Shown: positions 27,573-36,509, numbered from the stretch's first letter. The stretch is DNA of 64,000 bases from Asanoa sp040654855 (GCF_040654855.1 NZ_JBFAIU010000001.1:1-64000), one strand, 5' to 3'. The notes: generated by a model from the letters alone, not told the origin. Numbers and translations: made by a program.

Positions 27573-27606
27573 GCCGGCAGTTCGCGGGCGCCGGGCCCAG
27601 CAGCGA

Positions 27607-29205
27607 TCAGGCGGTGGGCGCGGCGGCTTCCGGCTTGTCGCTCTCCGCGTCGGGTGCGGCCTCGCCGACCCGGCGCGCGCGGATCTGGTGCCCGACGCCC
27701 GTCAGGCAGCGCCCGCTCGGCAGGTCGAAGCGCCACCCGTGCAGCTGGCACTGCAGCGTGTCCCCGTCGACGATGCCGAAGCGGCTCAGGTCGGCCTTCA
27801 GGTGCGGGCAGCGGCGCTGCACCACCCAGTCGCCGAGCGTGATGTCCTCGGCGTCGGTGGTGCGCTCGTGCTCGTCGTACCAGCCCTCCGCGTACTGCAG
27901 TCGCTCCTCGGACAGGCACTTGAAGAACGCGTAGACGAACTCGTTGTACTGGCCGATCCGGGCCGCCGAGAAGCGGCAGGAGAGGAACAGCGAGTTGACC
28001 CAGTCGACCTCGTCGATGAAAAGGAGGTGTTCGACCAGCGCACGCTCGGTGCGGAAGCGGTAGCGGACCTTCTCGTCCGCGTACCGCCGGACCTCCTTGC
28101 CCGGGAAGTCGACGACGATCGACTCGACCGAGTCACCGTCGTAGCCGACCAGGTCGAAGCGGACCGGACCCCCGACGCCCTTGGCCAGGTAGATCGACTC
28201 CTCGAGGAGCGGCTCGATCCGCCGCTTCATCTCCTTGAGGACGTCGATCTCGGGGTGCCGCCACGAGGCCTTCTCGGCCTCGATGATCGGCCGCTTGCGC
28301 TCGCGCATCTCCTCGAGGTGGGCGGCCTTGTTGGCGAAGAACTCGTCGACGTCGGTCGGGTGCGTCGTCTCGATCGAAGACGTGGTGATCTCCGCGACCG
28401 AACCAGGCAGGAGGACGATGCCGTTGGTGCCGCCGACCTTGGCGTACTCCTTCATGAAGACCGACTGGTCCGGGAAGATGTTGCCTTCGTCGCCGAAGAT
28501 GTCGTTGAACTTCCACAGCTCGTCGTCGAGGAAGCACGGCGGCCCGGCGATCGGGAAGACGTGCGACGCCTTCAGGTCGTCGATGTAGCGCCACGTCCGG
28601 TCGAACTGCCGGTCGCGCTTCTGCTTGCCGAACGCGGCCTTGGCGGCCTGCGGGAGCTCGTAGACCATCGGGTACCAGATCGCGCCCGAGAACTGCAGCA
28701 TGTGCGCGTGCACGTGGCCGAGCGCCTCGAACGTCGACAGGTCGGTCGGCCGCGCGTCGTTCTGGTTGAGCAGCCGGACGCCGTCGTACTCGACCCACAG
28801 CGACGAGTCACCGATCGGCCCGTCCGTCGGCGACGTCAGCGCCTGGATCATGATCTTCAGACCGCCGTCGAGCTCGACGACCTCCTCCGACACGGTCTTG
28901 ATGAAGTCGGTGAAGCCCAGCTCGCGCAGCTCGTCCTCAAGCTCGCTGGTCGGGTACTCCGGCAGCAGCACCCGCGCCTTCTTCGAGACGAAGCGCTTCA
29001 GGTGCGCGGCGTCGAAGTGGTCGCGGTGCAGGTGGCTCAGGTACAGGTAGTCGACCTGCCCGAGCGTCTCCCAGTCGAGCTGCGAGTTGTCGGGAAAGGG
29101 GAACCACGAGGCGAAGTACGCGGGATTGACCCAGGGGTCACACAGGATGCTCCCCGCCGGGGTCTCGATCCGCATGCTGGCGTGTCCCGTCCCGATCACT
29201 CGCAC
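27607..29205 (-). CDS. Metallo-beta-lactamase fold protein with C-terminal Rieske domain
   Basis: A 532-residue fusion. Residues 1-~210 are an UlaG-like metallo-beta-lactamase domain with HLHRDHFD as the metal motif. A middle region without clear motifs follows. Residues ~440-500 hold a Rieske [2Fe-2S] site, RRCPHLKADLS and QCQLHGWRFDLPSGRC, giving Cys-X-His and Cys-X2-His ligands. A related domain set occurs in CMP-N-acetylneuraminate hydroxylase, but there the Rieske part is N-terminal. Predicted cytoplasmic, no signal peptide. Probably an iron-dependent hydroxylase or hydrolase; substrate unknown. Confidence 0.85.
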   Translation of the reverse strand: MRVIGTGHASMRIETPAGSILCDPWVNPAYFASWFPFPDNSQLDWETLGQVDYLYLSHLHRDHFDAAHLKRFVSKKARVLLPEYPTSELEDELRELGFTDFIKTVSEEVVELDGGLKIMIQALTSPTDGPIGDSSLWVEYDGVRLLNQNDARPTDLSTFEALGHVHAHMLQFSGAIWYPMVYELPQAAKAAFGKQKRDRQFDRTWRYIDDLKASHVFPIAGPPCFLDDELWKFNDIFGDEGNIFPDQSVFMKEYAKVGGTNGIVLLPGSVAEITTSSIETTHPTDVDEFFANKAAHLEEMRERKRPIIEAEKASWRHPEIDVLKEMKRRIEPLLEESIYLAKGVGGPVRFDLVGYDGDSVESIVVDFPGKEVRRYADEKVRYRFRTERALVEHLLFIDEVDWVNSLFLSCRFSAARIGQYNEFVYAFFKCLSEERLQYAEGWYDEHERTTDAEDITLGDWVVQRRCPHLKADLSRFGIVDGDTLQCQLHGWRFDLPSGRCLTGVGHQIRARRVGEAAPDAESDKPEAAAPTA

Positions 29206-29338
29206 GGCAGCAAACCCCCAAGATCAAAAGCTCGTCAGGTACGGCGAAAACGCTACCCGACGAGCCGGGGTGCCCGATCCTCGACGCCACGGGTCTGCCA
29301 CACTGATCTCCGCATACGCCCGAGGGAGGAGCCACGAG

Positions 29339-29563
29339 GTGGCAGAGCACGAGCCGGTCATCGCCCCTGACCAGAGGAAGCCTGGCCACCGCCGGTCCGG
29401 CCGGATCGGTGCGATCGGCGTCGCCATCGCGCTGGTGCTGATGCAGTTCTGCAACAACGAGGTCACCGGCGTGGAGCGCATCTGGCTCAACGGCATCGCC
29501 GCCGCCCTCGTCCTCGCCGTCATCGGCGACGCGGTCCTCCGCCGCAACGGCCTCCGCTCCTGA
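29339..29563 (+). CDS. Small two-span membrane protein
   Basis: A 74-residue protein. After a charged N-terminus (EHEPVIAPDQRKPGHRRSG) come hydrophobic segments near 26-40 and 50-65 separated by NNEVTGVERIW. GTG 29339 has GGGAGGA upstream. It is divergent from the MBL-Rieske gene across 133 bp. The coding pattern and ribosome binding site make it convincing; I do not recognise the family. Confidence 0.6.
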   Translation: MAEHEPVIAPDQRKPGHRRSGRIGAIGVAIALVLMQFCNNEVTGVERIWLNGIAAALVLAVIGDAVLRRNGLRS

Positions 29564-29723
29564 CCAACAGGCGGTCCGGCCGCACGACCACCACCGCCGA
29601 AGGCGGCGAGGCAAGGTCCTGACCGCGAGCGGCCAAAGTTCGAACGGTTCCGCGTGAGCACGACCGCGCCTCGGCAGCGGTCACAGACCAGGAACCACGA
29701 TTTCCCGGGTCCGCCGGGGGCGC

Positions 29724-29780
29724 GACCGTCGCTCCCGCCGGACACCGCTCGCTCCGCGTCGCTGCCAGGCCCGCGTCACG
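29724..29780. repeat. Dispersed intergenic repeat, copy A
   Basis: This stretch contains CACCGCTCGCTCCGCGTCGC followed by TGCCAGGCCCGCG, and matches 32380-32437 at roughly 85% by eye in the same orientation. Both copies are intergenic. No function evident. Confidence 0.5.
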
Positions 29781-29863
29781 CAACCATTCCCTTGATCGGG
29801 TCAACTGGCACCACATCGGAGACGACTCCGTCGAGACGGTCAGACCGCTCGGTGCGGGCGCCC

Positions 29864-29905
29864 AAAGAAAAGCGTCCCGCCCGCCGAACGCGGCGGACGG
29901 GACGT
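29864..29905 (-). terminator. Rho-independent terminator after the DivIVA-like gene
   Basis: On the minus strand a 13-14-bp stem (GACGTCCCGTCCGCC / GGCGGGCGGGACGC, one mismatch) with a 6-nt loop is followed by TTTTCTTT, starting 18 bp after the stop at 29923. Confidence 0.85.
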
Positions 29906-29922
29906 CAACAAAGCTCAGAACC

Positions 29923-31101
29923 TCAACGCCGCCGAACGATGTCGCGGACCTCCATCAACGCCTGCTCCACCTCGGCCTCGAAGTAGCCACCCGGAACCAG
30001 CCCGAACTGCGCCGCGTCGAAGTCGGCGTCCGTCGTCGGGATCGGGCCGCGACCGGTCATCCCGGTCAGCACATCCTCGAAGAACCGGTCCACCTGCATC
30101 GGGTCGTACCCGCTGCCGAACCGCCGCACCTGGAACGACCGCCGCATCTGGTCGACGCGCGCCAGATCGCTGCCGGGCGGGCCCATCAACGGCGGACCAC
30201 CCGGGCCGGGCGCGCCACCCATCGCAAGCCCGGGCCCGCCACCCATGCCGGGGCCGGGCCCCATCGCCGGACCACCGCCACCGCCCGGGCCGCCCGGCCC
30301 GCCACGGCCCAGGTCGCCCCGCTCGGGCATCCGGATCTCCGCCGTCATGTCCATCCGACCACGCCGCCCGGGCTGCTCCGGCGCGTCGTAGTCGTCGTCC
30401 GGCGGGAACCCGCCACTCCGCATCGCCGGCGCACCGCCACCCATCGGCGGGCCACCGGGACCGTCATAACCACGCGGCGGCCCATCCGGACCGTCATAAC
30501 CACGCGGCGGCCCATCCGGACCGTCGTACCCGCGCGGCGGCCCATCCGGACCGTCGTAACCGCGCGGCGGCGCCTCGAACCCGCCGTACGGCGGCGGCGG
30601 TCCGGGACGCGCGTAGGGGTCGTTGTTGGGAACGGGCCGGGTCGGCAGCGGTCCGCCGCCTCCCATCGCCGCGGGACGCCGCTCCGGCGGGCCGAAAGCG
30701 CCCGGCGGCGGCGCCGCGATCGGCGGACCCATGCGGTCCGGGGGGCCCATCCAGTCCGGCGGGCCGCCCATGCCGGGGGCACCGGGCGGGCCGAGGGGTC
30801 CGGACGGACCCATCCGGTCCGGCAGGCCCATCCGGTCGGGGCCGCTGAAGCGCCCGTTGCGCTCCTCGAGCTCGCCGACCTGGCGCTCCACGCGGTCGAG
30901 GTGCAGGTCGACCTGCCACTCGTCGTACCCGCCGAACCGGACCCGGAAGACGACGTCGTGGACCTCCTGCGCACCGACCGGCGCGCCGACGGGCTCACCG
31001 GCGAGGGTCGCCTCGACACGGTCGAGGAAGGCGTCGACCTCGTCGACCTTGTAGCCGCGACGCAGCGCACGACGGCGGAATCGTTGACCCTGGCTCGCCA
31101 C
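29923..31101 (-). CDS. DivIVA-domain protein with Pro/Gly-rich linker
   Basis: A 392-residue protein. The N-terminus holds a DivIVA-type helix (RRGYKVDEVDAFLDRVEATL) and the C-terminus a second, degenerate copy (FGSGYDPMQVDRFFEDVLTGM). Between them lie ~240 residues rich in Pro, Gly, Met and Asp, including four tandem RGYDGPDGPP decapeptides. Classical DivIVA/Wag31 is a coiled coil tied to polar growth; here the coil is largely replaced by disordered linker, so it may be a scaffold between two short membrane- or partner-binding motifs. GTG with GGAG; begins 43 bp after rlmN. Confidence 0.75.
   Translation of the reverse strand: MASQGQRFRRRALRRGYKVDEVDAFLDRVEATLAGEPVGAPVGAQEVHDVVFRVRFGGYDEWQVDLHLDRVERQVGELEERNGRFSGPDRMGLPDRMGPSGPLGPPGAPGMGGPPDWMGPPDRMGPPIAAPPPGAFGPPERRPAAMGGGGPLPTRPVPNNDPYARPGPPPPYGGFEAPPRGYDGPDGPPRGYDGPDGPPRGYDGPDGPPRGYDGPGGPPMGGGAPAMRSGGFPPDDDYDAPEQPGRRGRMDMTAEIRMPERGDLGRGGPGGPGGGGGPAMGPGPGMGGGPGLAMGGAPGPGGPPLMGPPGSDLARVDQMRRSFQVRRFGSGYDPMQVDRFFEDVLTGMTGRGPIPTTDADFDAAQFGLVPGGYFEAEVEQALMEVRDIVRRR
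30461..30580. repeat. Four 30-bp tandem repeats inside the DivIVA-like gene
   Basis: Units begin at 30461, 30491, 30521 and 30551 (CCGTCATAACCACGCGGCGG and variants). They encode the decapeptide RGYDGPDGPP on the minus strand and differ mainly at third positions, so the protein repeat appears to be kept by selection. Confidence 0.9.
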
Positions 31102-31144
31102 TATGTCTCCTGGTTAGTTCGCTCGGCCGCGGCCCCGAACGCGG

Positions 31145-32269
31145 TCATGTCGTCGTCACCTCGGCCGCCGCGAGCTGCCCGCACGCGCCGTCAATCTCGC
31201 GACCCCTGGTGTCACGCACCGTAGTCGACACGCCCGCCGCGCGCAGCCTCCGGACGAACTCGCGTTCGACGGGCTTGGCGCTGGCGTCCCACCGGCTGCC
31301 CGGAGTCGGGTTCAGCGGGATGAGGTTGACGTGCGCCAGCCGCCCGGCCAGCAGACGGCCGAGCAGATCGGCTCGCCAGGGCTGGTCGTTCACGTCCTTG
31401 ATCATGGCGTATTCGACGGAAACACGGCGCCCCGTGCGATCCGCGTAGTGCCACGCGGCATCGAGCACCTCGGCCACCTTCCACCGTTGGTTGACCGGCA
31501 CCAGTTCATCGCGCAGATCATCATCGGGCGCGTGCAGCGACAGCGCAAGAGTCACCTGCAGGTCTTCGTCGGCGAGCTTGCGCATCGCCGGCACCAGCCC
31601 GACCGTGGAGATCGTGATGTGCCGCTGCGACAGGCCGAGGCCCTCGGGAGCCGGCGAGGTCAACCGCCGCACGGCCGCGAGCACCCGGTTGTAGTTGGCC
31701 AGCGGCTCGCCCATGCCCATGAACACCACGTGCGACAGCCGCGGCGGCGACCCGGCGACCGCGCCCGACGCGGCGACACCGGCGAGATAGACCGCCTGGT
31801 CGACGATCTCCGCGGTGGACAGGTTGCGGGTCAGCCCGGCCTGACCGGTCGCGCAGAACGGACACGCCATGCCGCAGCCCGCCTGGCTGGAGATGCAGAC
31901 GGTGACCCGGTCGGGATAGCCCATCAGCACGCTCTCGACCAGCGAACCGTCGTGCAGCCGCCACAACGCCTTGCGCGTGGCGCCGTCGTCGCAGGCCATC
32001 TCGCGTACCGGCGTCAACAACCGCGGCAACAGGTCGCCCGCGATCTTCGCGCGGCTGGCCGCCGGCAGGTCGGTCATCGCGTCGGGGTCACGCACCAGCC
32101 GCCCGAAGTAATGCGTCGACAGTTGCCGCGCACGAAACTTGGGCTCACCGAGCGCGACCAACGCCTCTTCGCGGGCGGACACATCAAGATCGGCAAGGTG
32201 TCGCGGCGGCATGGCCGGCCGCCGCCCGGCGGAAGCGGCCTCCGACTGAACAATGGGCAAGCTCGTCAT
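31145..32269 (-). CDS. rlmN: 23S rRNA (adenine2503-C2)-methyltransferase
   Basis: A 374-residue radical SAM enzyme that methylates C2 of A2503 in 23S rRNA (and A37 of some tRNAs). The radical SAM cysteines are in CGMACPFCATG; MGMGEPLANYN, HITISTVGLVPAM and LALSLHAPDD are family motifs, and the C-terminal DTRGREIDGACGQL holds the methyl-carrying Cys. ATG 32269 has GGAG 6 nt upstream; the frame stays open to 32563 without similarity. It is downstream of cdsA in the usual frr-cdsA-rlmN order, but separated by a 525-bp gap. Confidence 0.97.
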   Translation of the reverse strand: MTSLPIVQSEAASAGRRPAMPPRHLADLDVSAREEALVALGEPKFRARQLSTHYFGRLVRDPDAMTDLPAASRAKIAGDLLPRLLTPVREMACDDGATRKALWRLHDGSLVESVLMGYPDRVTVCISSQAGCGMACPFCATGQAGLTRNLSTAEIVDQAVYLAGVAASGAVAGSPPRLSHVVFMGMGEPLANYNRVLAAVRRLTSPAPEGLGLSQRHITISTVGLVPAMRKLADEDLQVTLALSLHAPDDDLRDELVPVNQRWKVAEVLDAAWHYADRTGRRVSVEYAMIKDVNDQPWRADLLGRLLAGRLAHVNLIPLNPTPGSRWDASAKPVEREFVRRLRAAGVSTTVRDTRGREIDGACGQLAAAEVTTT

Positions 32270-32794
32270 GGCGGCTCCAGTCTCCCACGACTGTTCGATC
32301 ACCTTCACCTGCCCGGGTGCCAGAACAAAAACGAGAAGATCAAAAGCCGATTCATCGACGCACGTCCGTCGTGGGCACGACCGCTCGCTCCCGCGCGCAC
32401 CGCTCGCTCCGCTTCGCTGCCGGGTCCGCGTACCAAGCGGTTCTTTATGCGAATTCGCCCTAGGGTCCGGATATGCGACGTCGGAAGTGACGCGAGGGGT
32501 ACGGCGCGGATATACGGAGAGCGAATAGCCCATCCACCGAATTCGACATGTGAGCCCCGGCACGACCCTTCAGCGACGTATCCGAAACGTCGCTTTACCC
32601 ACCCATCGTCGCCAGCGATAGGCAATGACCTAACTCACGCCCACGCCGCTCGCTCAATGGGCCAGCCGCCGCGAAGAGGTCGCTGATCACGGTCATCGGC
32701 CCCAGTCGGATCCGAGCCCGCGCAGTCCGCCATGGGCGGCGGTCAGTGGGCTGAGAGGACCGCATTCGGAGCGCTCGGCGAGCAGTGCGACCCG
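32270..32794. other. 525-bp gap between cdsA and rlmN
   Basis: No gene recognised. It holds a hairpin AGCGACGT-N7-ACGTCGCT (32572-32594), a dispersed repeat at 32380-32437, and an AT-richer stretch around 32440-32530 that could carry the rlmN promoter. The open frames here have no ribosome binding site or coding-like composition. Confidence 0.55.
32380..32437. repeat. Dispersed intergenic repeat, copy B
   Basis: Contains CACCGCTCGCTCCGCTTCGC then TGCCGGGTCCGCG, a close match to 29724-29780 in the same orientation. Lies upstream of rlmN. Confidence 0.5.
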
Positions 32795-33943
32795 TCAGCG
32801 GACCGGAGCGAAGATCGACAGCAACAGGTAAGCCGTCGGCACCGCGAACAGGATCGAGTCGAGGCGGTCCATCAGGCCGCCGTGGCCCGGGAGCAGGCGG
32901 CTCATGTCCTTGACGCCCAGGTCGCGCTTGAGCATCGACTCGCCGAGGTCGCCGAGCACCGCTGCCACGCTGATGGCCGCGCCGATCAGCGCGCCCCACC
33001 AGAAGTCGACGTTGAGCAGGAAGTAGCAGCTGATCGCCGAGCCGATCGCCGCCGCGACCAACGAGCCGCCGAAGCCCTCCCAGGACTTCTTCGGGCTGAT
33101 CGTGGGCGCCATCGGATGGCGCCCGAGGAAGACCCCGGCCGCGTAGCCGCCGGTGTCGGAGAGCACCACCCCGATCAGCACGACCAGGACCCGGTCGGCG
33201 CCGTCCGGCGGCACCGCGAGCAGCGCCGCGAACCCCGCCAGGAACGGCACGTAGACGGCTATCAGGGTGGACGCGGTCAGGTCGCGTCTGAAGCCTTTCG
33301 GGCCGTCGGCCAGCCGCCACACCGTCGCGGCCAGCAGGGTCGCCACCAGACCGAGGAGCAGGGCGTCCGCGCCCGCGTACCAGGCCAAGCCGACCATCAG
33401 CACCCCGCCCGCGATCAGCGGGATCGTCGGCGCGTGCGAGTTGACCTCGCGCAGGGCGCGACTGACCTCCCAGATGCCGACCGCGACCGCGAGCGCGAGG
33501 ACGCCGAGGAAGGCCGGCTTGTAGGCGTACAGCGAGACGAGCAGGACCGCGCCGAGGGTGAGCCCGACGCCGATCGCGGCCGGAAGGTTGCGGCCGGCGC
33601 GGCTGGTCTTCTGCACGGTCGGGGGCCGGCCCGGGCCGGCGCGGCGCTTGCCGGGGCCGGGGCGGCGGGGCGGTGTGGCGTCCGCGTCGCCGGGGTCCGC
33701 GGCGTCGGCGCTGTCACGGGGGCGGCGGTCGGGGCGCGGCGTGACCTGCGGCAGCTGGGCGGTATCGGCGGCGAACCCGTTGGTGTCCCGGCCCGGCTCG
33801 GTCTCCGGCACCGGCTGGGTCGGCCCCGCCCAGCCCGGGACCTCGAGGTTCGCCTGGAAGCCGCGGTCGTAGTCATCGGGCGCGGCACCGGAGTGCCGCG
33901 CCCAATGCGGATCAACGCTCGAATAAGGGTCGGAGTAGGACAT
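32795..33943 (-). CDS. cdsA: Phosphatidate cytidylyltransferase
   Basis: A 382-residue CDP-diglyceride synthase. Residues ~130-382 are a multi-span membrane enzyme with the family signature SPKKSWEGFGGS and LKRDLGVKDMSRLLPGHGGLMDRLDS (read in part); it makes CDP-diacylglycerol for phospholipid synthesis. The first ~125 residues are a hydrophilic Pro/Asp/Arg-rich extension common in actinobacterial homologues and probably cytoplasmic. It follows frr by 117 bp. Confidence 0.95.
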   Translation of the reverse strand: MSYSDPYSSVDPHWARHSGAAPDDYDRGFQANLEVPGWAGPTQPVPETEPGRDTNGFAADTAQLPQVTPRPDRRPRDSADAADPGDADATPPRRPGPGKRRAGPGRPPTVQKTSRAGRNLPAAIGVGLTLGAVLLVSLYAYKPAFLGVLALAVAVGIWEVSRALREVNSHAPTIPLIAGGVLMVGLAWYAGADALLLGLVATLLAATVWRLADGPKGFRRDLTASTLIAVYVPFLAGFAALLAVPPDGADRVLVVLIGVVLSDTGGYAAGVFLGRHPMAPTISPKKSWEGFGGSLVAAAIGSAISCYFLLNVDFWWGALIGAAISVAAVLGDLGESMLKRDLGVKDMSRLLPGHGGLMDRLDSILFAVPTAYLLLSIFAPVR

Positions 33944-34060
33944 CAGCCCACAACCGGGCCCGCCGTTGAACGCCGCATGTCGCCGAGCCCCCCTTCGTCT
34001 ATCGATCTCCTGACCAGGAGGAATCGTGCCGAGCCTACTGCACCTCCGGCAACCTTCCGC

Positions 34061-34618
34061 TCAGACCTCGAGCAGCTCGGTCTCCTTGTGCTTGAGGAGC
34101 TCATCGATCTGTGTGACGTACCGGTGGGTCAGGTCGTCCAGTTCCTTCTCGGCCCGACGACCTTCGTCTTCCCCGGTCTCGCCGTCTTTCACCAGGCGGT
34201 CCAGCTCTTCCTTCGCCTTGCGCCGGACGTTGCGTACCGCAACCTTGGCCTCTTCGGCCTTGTGCCGCGCGACCTTGATCATGTCGCGGCGCCGCTCCTC
34301 GGTCATCTGCGGGAGCACGATGCGCAGCTGGGTGCCCTCGTTGTTGGGGTTGACCCCGAGGTCCGAGTCGCGGATCGCCTTCTCCATCGCACCGAGCTGC
34401 GAGTTGTCGTACGGCTTGATGATCGCCATCCGCGGCTCCGGCGTGCCGACCGACGCCATCTGGGTCAGCGGAGTCGGGGTGCCGTAGTAGTCGATGATGA
34501 TCTTGGAGAACATCGCCGCGTTGGCCCGTCCGGTGCGGATCGCGGCGAACTCTTCCTTGGCGTGGCTGACCGCGCCATCCATCTTCTCCTCGGCTTCGAG
34601 GAGTGTGTCGTCGATCAC
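34061..34618 (-). CDS. frr: Ribosome recycling factor
   Basis: A 185-residue RRF, full length, which with EF-G splits ribosomes after termination. The sequence begins MIDDTLLEAEEKMDGAVSHA, has IRTGRANAAMFSKI, YYGTPTPLTQMAS and NPNNEGTQLRIVLP, and ends in the usual helical bundle. GTG 34618 is preceded by GGAGG 11 nt away. It is 33 bp after pyrH. Confidence 0.97.
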   Translation of the reverse strand: MIDDTLLEAEEKMDGAVSHAKEEFAAIRTGRANAAMFSKIIIDYYGTPTPLTQMASVGTPEPRMAIIKPYDNSQLGAMEKAIRDSDLGVNPNNEGTQLRIVLPQMTEERRRDMIKVARHKAEEAKVAVRNVRRKAKEELDRLVKDGETGEDEGRRAEKELDDLTHRYVTQIDELLKHKETELLEV

Positions 34619-34651
34619 CGGGTCCGTCGCCTCCTTCTGGGGATGTGGCTC

Positions 34652-35422
34652 TCAGTTGGCTGTGATCAGGGTGCCGATGCGCTCGCCGGCGACGGCCCTC
34701 ATGATCGTGTCGTCGCCCTCGGCGCCGAACACCAGCATCGGCAAGCCGTTCTCCTCGCAGAGGCTGAACGCGGCCGCGTCCGCGACCCGCAGCCCGCGCC
34801 GGAGCACCTCGGCGAACGTGACCGAGTCGAACTTGCTGGCCGTCGGGTCGGTTCGCGGGTCAGCGGTGTAGACGCCGTCGACCCCGTTCTTGCTCATCAA
34901 CACCACGTCGGCACGGATCTCCAGCGCACGCTGGGCGGCGACGGTGTCGGTGGAGAAGTAAGGCATCCCGGCGCCCGCACCGAAGATCACGACGCGGCCC
35001 TTCTCCAGGTGGCGGATGGCTCGCAGCGGGATGTAGGGCTCGGCGACCTGGGCCATCGTGATCGCGCTCTGCACCCGGGTCTCGATGCCCTCCTTCTCCA
35101 GGAAGTCCTGGAGGGCCAGGCAGTTCATGACCGTGCCGAGCATGCCCATGTAGTCGGCGCGGGCGCGGTCCATGCCGCGCTTCTGCAACTCGGCGCCGCG
35201 GAAGAAGTTGCCACCGCCGACGACGACGGCGACCTGAACGCCACGGCGGACGACGGACGCGATCTGGCGGGCGACGGCCTGCACCACATCGGGGTCGACG
35301 CCGACCATGCCGCCGCCGAAGACCTCACCGGACAGCTTGAGTACGACCCGGCGAGGCCTGCCGGGAGGCGGTGCGGTGGGGTCTTCGACTCCCCACGCCG
35401 ACTCGCCTGCCACGTCCGTCAT
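34652..35422 (-). CDS. pyrH: UMP kinase
   Basis: A 256-residue UMP kinase of the amino-acid-kinase fold, giving UDP for RNA, DNA and cell-wall precursors. VVLKLSGEVFGGG at the phosphate-binding start, VVVGGGNFFRGAEL, the DYMGMLGTVMNCLALQD segment and FSTDTVAAQRALEI are diagnostic. ATG 35422 is preceded by GAGAGG. It lies between tsf and frr; the 181-bp gap before it contains an out-of-frame continuation of tsf coding composition, not another gene. Confidence 0.97.
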   Translation of the reverse strand: MTDVAGESAWGVEDPTAPPPGRPRRVVLKLSGEVFGGGMVGVDPDVVQAVARQIASVVRRGVQVAVVVGGGNFFRGAELQKRGMDRARADYMGMLGTVMNCLALQDFLEKEGIETRVQSAITMAQVAEPYIPLRAIRHLEKGRVVIFGAGAGMPYFSTDTVAAQRALEIRADVVLMSKNGVDGVYTADPRTDPTASKFDSVTFAEVLRRGLRVADAAAFSLCEENGLPMLVFGAEGDDTIMRAVAGERIGTLITAN

Positions 35423-35603
35423 CCGACCGCCTCTCGTCGCGTGCCGCACCGGCTCGGTCCGGTGCGCTGCCGCCCGCACCGCCTCCGGTGCGGGTCGCTT
35501 CGGCACCGGTCCGGTGCCGACTGGAGCGTATTGCCCGCGCGGCCCACCGGCACGACAGCCGGTGGTGCGCCCCCGCCCGGACGGACGGAGGCGCGCAGCC
35601 GGC

Positions 35604-36440
35604 TCAGGCCTGGCCGACCTCGAAGCGGACGAACCGCGTGACGTCGATCCCGGCCTCGTTGACGACCTGCTTGACGGTCTTCTTGTTGTCGGCGACCGAA
35701 GCCTGCTCCAGCAGCACGAAGTCCTTGAAGAACGCGTTGGTGCGCCCGTCGACGATCTTCGACAGCGCGGCCTCGGGCTTGCCCTCCTCGCGAGCGGTCT
35801 GCTCGGCGATCCGGCGCTCCGACTCGACGACGTCGGCCGGCACCTCGTCGCGGGTGAGGTACTTGGGCCGCATCGCGGCGATCTGCATCGCGACACCGCG
35901 CGCGTCGGCGTCAGCGGCCTCGTCGGCCTTGCCGCCGTACTGCACCAGCACGCCCACCGCCGGCGGCAGGTCCTGGCTCTTGCGGTGCAGGTAGACCGCG
36001 ACCTCGCCGGCGTCGTCGAGCACCGCGAAGCGGTTGAGCACGAGCTTCTCGCCGATCTTGGCCGAGGCCTCCTGGACGGTGTCGGCGACGGTGCGGCCGT
36101 CGGCCAGCGTGCTGGCCAGCAGCGCCTCGACGTCGCTGACACCGGACTTCTCGGCGTGCTCGACGAGCTGCTGCGCGAGCGCGATGAAGTCGGCGTTCTT
36201 CGCGACGAAGTCGGTCTCGCAGTTCAGCTCGAGCAACGCCCGGCCGGAATGGGCGATCAGACCATTGGCGGCGGTACGCCCGGCGCGCTTGCCGACGTCC
36301 TTGGCGCCCTTGATCCGGAGCACCTCGACGGCCTTGTCAAAGTCGCCATCGGCCTCGGTGAGCGCCTTCTTGCTGTCCATCATGCCGGCGCCGGTGAGAT
36401 CGCGGAGCTTCTTGACGTCCGCGGCGGTGAAGTCAGCCAT
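35604..36440 (-). CDS. tsf: Elongation factor Ts
   Basis: A 278-residue EF-Ts, the nucleotide exchange factor of EF-Tu. The N-terminal UBA-like domain (ADVKKLRDLTGAGMMDSKKAL) and NCETDFVAKN are typical, and the length matches actinobacterial EF-Ts. It follows rpsB by 69 bp in the universal rpsB-tsf pair. Confidence 0.97.
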   Translation of the reverse strand: MADFTAADVKKLRDLTGAGMMDSKKALTEADGDFDKAVEVLRIKGAKDVGKRAGRTAANGLIAHSGRALLELNCETDFVAKNADFIALAQQLVEHAEKSGVSDVEALLASTLADGRTVADTVQEASAKIGEKLVLNRFAVLDDAGEVAVYLHRKSQDLPPAVGVLVQYGGKADEAADADARGVAMQIAAMRPKYLTRDEVPADVVESERRIAEQTAREEGKPEAALSKIVDGRTNAFFKDFVLLEQASVADNKKTVKQVVNEAGIDVTRFVRFEVGQA

Positions 36441-36509
36441 GACTCTCTCTTTTGATGGTTAGTGGGGGTCGTGGCCGGGCCCGCCCGGTAGGGCGGACCC
36501 GGGACCAGC

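Larger units (their letters stand above)
29564..29922. other. Gene-free gap with terminator and a dispersed repeat
   Basis: About 360 bp between the small membrane protein gene and the converging DivIVA-like gene. It holds the terminator at 29864-29905 and one copy of a ~57-bp repeat at 29724-29780. No coding frame here has a ribosome binding site or recognisable product. Confidence 0.6.

Noticed and set aside
32732..35641. A 969-codon plus-strand frame across cdsA, frr and pyrH
   Set aside because: Shadow of three essential genes on the other strand; no recognisable domain.
34652..36142. A 496-residue pyrH product
   Set aside because: The upstream half is an out-of-frame reading of tsf; ATG 35422 starts the standard UMP kinase.
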